A DNA stretch of 38,960 nucleotides from Nitrospirota bacterium (GTDB lineage Bacteria; Nitrospirota; Thermodesulfovibrionia; UBA6902), in contig JACRQA010000026.1 in assembly GCA_016222915.1 (NCBI GenBank), positions 1 to 38,960 of the forward strand. Reading direction: 5' to 3'. The position numbers were made by a program, and so were the translations under genes. The notes beneath the pieces were generated by a model. The model saw nothing but the letters and a program-made list of their open reading frames with translations, was not told the origin of the DNA and did not search any database. Positions 35,426 to 38,960 of this stretch are shown here, piece by piece (within the stretch, counting starts at the first letter, position 1; each line of letters begins with the position of its first letter).

Positions 35426-37453
35426 TCAGGTTTTGGTGGTAATCCCGCTTACAGCGGAATAACTGCAATTATAACCGCCTTCAATAGTCACTGTCTTGTT
35501 AAGGTCTGCATTAAAATCTCCGGTAAATGTTACCCCCTGGCCCTGGATGGTGTCTCCATTGTCTGCCGCATTATAGGCGTCCTGCAGTGTTAAATAATAA
35601 CCAACTCCGCTAATCCTTGCCGCCGGGCCCCCTGGATAAATATTTACGTCATTGTCATTGCAGTCGTTTCCGCCGTATGCTGTGGAAACGTATCCATCGC
35701 CGTCAGTATCGCAAGCGTCTCCAATACCGTCTCCATTTGAGTCCGATTGGTCAGGGTTGTACCGGGTCGGACAATTGTCGGAATTGTCTCCTGCTCCGTC
35801 CCCGGCATACATATAGATATCAAAGTTGCCGTTTCTATAATCATTCCAGACAATGTGGTTTCCGGATATGGCGGGGTAGGCTTGATAATTAGTATTAGAT
35901 GTAATCCTTGTCTCAAGACCTGATGATATGTCATACATGTAGATATCAAAGTGGCCGTTTCTATGGTCCTGCCAGACAATGCGGTTTCCGGATATGGCGG
36001 AGTTGGATTGAGTCTCAGTATTAGATGTAATCCTTGTTTCAAGACCTGTTGATATGTCATACATGTAGATATCAGCGTTGACGTTTCTATGGTCCTCCCA
36101 GACAATGCGGTTTCCGGATATGGCGGGGTAGGATGGATAATTAGTAGTATTAGATGTAATCCTTGTCTCAACTCTTGTTGAAATGTCATACAAGTAGATA
36201 TCATAGTGGCTGTCTCTATGGTCCTGCCAGACAATGCGGTTTCCGGATATGGCGGGGGAGTATGGAGAAGCAGTATCAGATGTAATCCTTGTCTGAAGAC
36301 CTGTTGATATGTCATACATGTAGATATCAGAGTTGCCGTTTCTATTATCCTGCCAGACAATACGGTTTCCGGATATGGCGGGGGAGAATTGAGCATTAGT
36401 ATCGGATGTAATCCTTGTCTCAAGACCTGTTGATATGTCATACATGTAGATATCATCGTTGCCGTTTCTATTATCCTGCCAGACCATGCGGTTTCCGGAT
36501 ATGGCGGGGGAGTATTGGGTAGTATTATTAGATGTAATCCTTGTCTCAACACCATCCGAGTCATCTGTTTCAAGAGGATTAAGAGGGAACACATCATTAA
36601 AGTCATTCACACCATCTCCGTCGCTGTCACTGATCAACGGGTTGGTCCCGAAAGCAATCTCTTCCTCGTCCATTAGTCCGTCATTATCATTGTCACTGTC
36701 CACACAGTCTGAAATCCCGTCACCGTCAGTATCGGCAAATCCTTCGTCTGTCTGGCTGTTACAGTTATTGTCTATGCCGTCGCAGATATCTGCTGCTCCG
36801 GGATTGATAGCTGTATTGTTGTCAATGCAGTCTGTATTGTCTGTAACGTAACCTGCCGGCGGGGTTGAAGGACATATCTGAGTAATTTGATTCGGGTTAC
36901 CATAGCCGTCGCCGTCCATATCACGATAGTAAGTGTTTAAAGGGAATCCTTCGTCTGTCTGACTGTTACAGTTATTGTCTATGCCGTCACAGATATCCGG
37001 AACTCCAGGATTGACAGCAGTGTTATTGTCATTGCAGTCGTTTCCACCGTATGCTGCGGAAAGGTATCCGTCGCTGTCGGCATCGCAAGCGTCTCCAATA
37101 CCGTCTCCATTTGAGTCCGATTGGTCAGGGTTGTACCGGGTCTGACAATTGTCGGAATTGTCTCCTGCTCCGTCCCTGGCATACATATAGATATCAGCGT
37201 TGACGTTTCTATGGTCCTGCCAGGCAATGAGGTTTCCGAATATGGCGGGGTTGGATGGAGAAGAAATATCAGATGTAATCCGTGTTTCAAAACCTGTTGA
37301 TATATCATACATGTAGATATCATAGTTGCCGTTTCTATTATCCAGCCAGACAATACGGTTTCCGGAAATGGCGGGGGAGAATTGAGCATTAGTATCGGAT
37401 GTAATCCTTGTCTCAAGACCTGTTGATATGTCATACATGTAGATATCATTTGG
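35426..37453 (-). CDS. Secreted TSP3 / PD40-propeller / MopE protein, C-terminal part after frameshift
   Basis: This continues the ORF at 37446-38198 in another frame. Order: end of propeller 1 (blades 4-6 of the 42-residue repeat [22 protein letters not shown]...), TSP3-like [17 protein letters not shown], and two MopE-type motifs ([30 protein letters not shown] form). A Ca-binding DTDGDGISD block follows. Propeller 2 has six full blades, then another TSP3/MopE piece and a [17 protein letters not shown]...VTIEGGYNC module. The last module is truncated: it stops at SGITTKT where the paralogue at 38642 continues with INGTMTISNG. The truncation coincides with the tyrS junction. The protein is likely extracellular and Ca-stabilised. 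Function is unknown. Confidence 0.75.
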   Translation of the reverse strand, partial: PNDIYMYDISTGLETRITSDTNAQFSPAISGNRIVWLDNRNGNYDIYMYDISTGFETRITSDISSPSNPAIFGNLIAWQDHRNVNADIYMYARDGAGDNSDNCQTRYNPDQSDSNGDGIGDACDADSDGYLSAAYGGNDCNDNNTAVNPGVPDICDGIDNNCNSQTDEGFPLNTYYRDMDGDGYGNPNQITQICPSTPPAGYVTDNTDCIDNNTAINPGAADICDGIDNNCNSQTDEGFADTDGDGISDCVDSDNDNDGLMDEEEIAFGTNPLISDSDGDGVNDFNDVFPLNPLETDDSDGVETRITSNNTTQYSPAISGNRMVWQDNRNGNDDIYMYDISTGLETRITSDTNAQFSPAISGNRIVWQDNRNGNSDIYMYDISTGLQTRITSDTASPYSPAISGNRIVWQDHRDSHYDIYLYDISTRVETRITSNTTNYPSYPAISGNRIVWEDHRNVNADIYMYDISTGLETRITSNTETQSNSAISGNRIVWQDHRNGHFDIYMYDISSGLETRITSNTNYQAYPAISGNHIVWNDYRNGNFDIYMYAGDGAGDNSDNCPTRYNPDQSDSNGDGIGDACDTDGDGYVSTAYGGNDCNDNDVNIYPGGPAARISGVGYYLTLQDAYNAADNGDTIQGQGVTFTGDFNADLNKTVTIEGGYNCSYSAVSGITTKT
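35449..35650. repeat. Direct repeat copy A (about 200 bp; copy B at 38719-38920)
   Basis: The two segments lie 3,270 bases apart in the same orientation. By hand alignment they differ at roughly nine positions over about 200 bp. Both encode the [22 protein letters not shown]...IEGGYNC module. Confidence 0.85.
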
Positions 37454-38198
37454 CGGGGTTGGATTGAGAAGCAGTATTAGACGTAATCCTTGTTTCAACT
37501 CCTGTTGATATGTCATACATGTAAATATCATAGTTGCCGTTTCTATAATCCTGCCAGACAATACGGTTTCCGGATATGGCGGGGGAGAATGGATTATTAG
37601 TAAGAGATGATGTAATCTTTGTTTCAAGACCAGTTGATATATCATACATGTAGATATCGAAGTGTCCGTTTCTATGGTCCTGCCAGACAATGCGGCTGCC
37701 GGATATGGCGGGGGAGTATTGAGTTTCAGTATTAGATGTAATCCTTGTTTCAAGACCAGTTGATATGTCATACATGTAGATATCATAGTTGCCGTTTCTA
37801 TAATCCTCCCAGACAATGCGGTGTCCGGATATGGCGGGGGAGTATTGAGAAGAAGTATTAGATGTAATCCTTGTCTCAAGACCATCCGAGTCATCTGTTT
37901 CAAGAGGACTAAGAGGGAACACATCATTTAAATCATTCACACTATCCCCGTCGCTGTCACTGATCAACGGGTCGGTCCCGAAAGTAATCTCTTCCTCGTC
38001 CATTAGTCCGTCATTATCATCGTCAGGGTCCGCACAGTCTAAAATTCCATCGCCGTCAGTATCGTCATTGCAATCGCCCTGAGCAAAAGTTGCTGTCGGC
38101 ACAGCCGTGAGCAAAGCAGAAAGCAAAGACAGTGATAATAAAAACATGCATGTTCGCTTCAGAAAGATGAGACAGGTTTGATTAATTATGTTTTTCAT
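37446..38198 (-). CDS. Secreted TSP3 / PD40-propeller protein, N-terminal part
   Basis: The 250-residue frame has a signal peptide (MFLLSLSLLSALLTAVPTATFA, cleavage before QG), a TSP3/EF-hand-like Ca-binding block ([38 protein letters not shown]) and three full PD40/TolB-like blades of 42 residues ([21 protein letters not shown] and variants). The frame stops in blade 4: relative to the other blades, 44 bases are missing at about 37447-37454. Coding resumes in another frame in the segment 35426-37453. AAGGGGGG lies just before the ATG. With the second part, the intact protein would have two six-bladed propellers separated by MopE modules. Confidence 0.78.
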   Translation of the reverse strand: MKNIINQTCLIFLKRTCMFLLSLSLLSALLTAVPTATFAQGDCNDDTDGDGILDCADPDDDNDGLMDEEEITFGTDPLISDSDGDSVNDLNDVFPLSPLETDDSDGLETRITSNTSSQYSPAISGHRIVWEDYRNGNYDIYMYDISTGLETRITSNTETQYSPAISGSRIVWQDHRNGHFDIYMYDISTGLETKITSSLTNNPFSPAISGNRIVWQDYRNGNYDIYMYDISTGVETRITSNTASQSNPAK

Positions 38199-38428
38199 AT
38201 AGCCCCCCTTATGAATATTTATAAAATCAAATTCATGCGAATTGCGGTTGTGAAAGACCTAGAGAACCTATAAATTACCAGTGATGATTAGAACCCAACC
38301 AATGATGGCCTTATTAAATCACATGCATCTGGTTAAGTCAAGGAAATAATTGGGTTATTGTGATAGCAAAGGGATAATGACCCCATTAACTGCAAAGGTA
38401 AAATGTCCCCTTCAAGGAGGAGAAGCCA

Positions 38429-38545
38429 ATGAAGGGAGACATAGTCATGAGTCAGAAGGAAATACGGAGAGTTAAAGTCATGGAGCAAGTAATGAAGGAG
38501 GTGGTAACAGGATTTTTCTTGGAAGATGCAAGGCATAGGTCGTAG
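38429..38545 (+). pseudogene. Relic of an ISNCY-type transposase N-terminus
   Basis: AAGGAGGAG and an ATG start a 38-residue frame, MKGDIVMSQKEIRRVKVM onward. The MSQKE-x-R-x-x-V-x-x-x-V segment is how many ISNCY-family transposases begin, just before their helix-turn-helix. After EQVMKEVVTGFF the frame leaves the family pattern and stops. A decayed insertion sequence is the simplest reading; recognition is from memory of the family, on a short segment. Confidence 0.45.
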
Positions 38546-38587
38546 ATTGGACCGGGAATAAAACGGACAACGGCATTGAAATAATAT

Positions 38588-38614
38588 GGACTGGAACAGA
38601 AACCGTTCCAGTCC
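38588..38614. terminator. Strong stem-loop, candidate terminator for the minus-strand gene at 38642
   Basis: GGACTGGAAC, 7-base loop, GTTCCAGTCC: a perfect 10-bp stem 27 bases past the stop codon of the partial gene. On the minus strand it is followed by ATATTATTT and on the plus strand by GTTTGTTT. It is therefore a moderate intrinsic terminator in either direction. Confidence 0.55.
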
Positions 38615-38641
38615 GTTTGTTTGGGCGGGGGATATATTGTT

Positions 38642-38960
38642 TTATTGAACCAGCATGTCATAAATCAAGATTGAACCATTGCTGATGGTCATTGTGCCAT
38701 TGATTGCAGTAACGCCGGTTACAGCTGAATAACCGCAATTATAACCGCCTTCAATAGTCACTGTCTTGTTAAGATCAGCATTAAAATCTCCGGTAAATGT
38801 TACACCCTGGCCCTGGACGGTGTCTCCATTGCCTGCCGCGTTATAGGCGTCCTGCAGTGTTAAATAATAACCAACTCCGCTAATCCTTGCCGCCGGGCCC
38901 CCTGGATAAATATTTGCGTCGTAATCATCACAATCAGCGCTGCTCAAGACATAACCTTCC
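38642..38960 (-). CDS. Secreted MopE-type repeat protein, C-terminal part (runs off the window)
   Basis: Only the last 106 codons are present; the frame is open to the window edge, and an internal ATG at 38947 is not the real start. It shows the end of a MopE-like motif ([21 protein letters not shown]), then the [20 protein letters not shown]...[17 protein letters not shown] module and a short beta-rich tail INGTMTISNGSILIYDMLVQ that looks like the first rungs of a beta-helix. It is a paralogue of the end of the ORF at 35426, and its complete tail shows what is missing there. Confidence 0.7.
   Translation of the reverse strand, partial: EGYVLSSADCDDYDANIYPGGPAARISGVGYYLTLQDAYNAAGNGDTVQGQGVTFTGDFNADLNKTVTIEGGYNCGYSAVTGVTAINGTMTISNGSILIYDMLVQ
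38719..38920. repeat. Direct repeat copy B (copy A at 35449-35650)
   Basis: This is the second copy of the approximately 200-bp direct repeat. Homologous recombination between the copies would delete 3.27 kb, including both propellers and the transposase relic. Confidence 0.85.

Larger units (their letters stand above)
38199..38641. other. Spacer with a transposase relic and a stem-loop
   Basis: There is no intact gene. It contains a 38-codon transposase N-terminus (38429-38545), a palindrome TAATG-ACCC-CATTA (near 38375) that could belong to the relic's terminal repeat, and a strong stem-loop at 38588-38614. Confidence 0.6.

Noticed and set aside
35644-36606. Open frame of 320 codons (repeats of [15 protein letters not shown] type) over the propeller gene
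   Set aside because: It exists only because the 126-bp repeat has no stop in the second frame. The other frame has the TSP3/PD40/MopE motifs.

Overview
The window is a stretch of a Gram-negative bacterial chromosome or metagenome-assembled contig. It carries a type IVa pilus assembly operon, a secretin, lipoproteins and beta-barrel proteins, so the cell has an outer membrane. The pilMNOPQ block, the fused aroKB, the DnaJ-HspR-ClpB operon, MopE/TSP3-type surface proteins and a very large multihaem cytochrome together suggest an uncultured Nitrospirota or Desulfobacterota-like anaerobe. That placement is an inference from gene content only.

Layout. 1-1470: 3' part of a CusA-type heavy-metal RND pump. 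1523-4461 (minus): aroC and a fused aroK-aroB gene of the shikimate pathway. These conserved genes and their flanks are invaded by short repeats: heptamer arrays and GC-rich palindromes, several of them inside coding sequence. 4556-11558 (minus): pilM-N-O-P-Q followed by two Ig-like lipoproteins, closed by a good Rho-independent terminator. pilQ is broken by an internal out-of-frame deletion. 12126-13836 (plus): malate dehydrogenase and an enlarged nucleoside diphosphate kinase.

14168-20550 (plus) is the most interesting region. It holds a giant cytochrome with 52 CxxCH motifs (split by one frameshift inside a 471-bp repeat), a beta-barrel outer-membrane protein and a FdnI/b561-type dihaem cytochrome b, spaced as one operon. 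This has the parts of a quinol-to-cell-exterior electron conduit. A CRP/FNR-type palindrome lies in front of it, and a second one lies between pilM and mdh.

20572-23360 (minus): an ExeA/MshM-type AAA ATPase and a TPR protein. 23604-27739 (minus): dnaJ-hspR-clpB with a sigma70 promoter overlapped by a HAIR-like HspR operator. 27998-29497: a TIGR04282/DUF2064 transferase, a PilZ protein and a 57-residue Trm112/YcaR protein. 29573-35448 (minus): a frameshifted YCF48/BNR-repeat protein, a UvrA-type protein and tyrS, whose start codon has been lost at a junction.

35426-38960 (minus): two partly duplicated secreted proteins made of Ca-binding TSP3 repeats, six-bladed PD40 propellers and MopE modules. 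One has a frameshift. A decayed transposase relic lies between them.

There are four coding disruptions (pilQ, the cytochrome, the YCF48 protein, the propeller protein) plus the damaged tyrS start. Three of the five lie in repetitive DNA, so real rearrangement and misassembly both remain possible.
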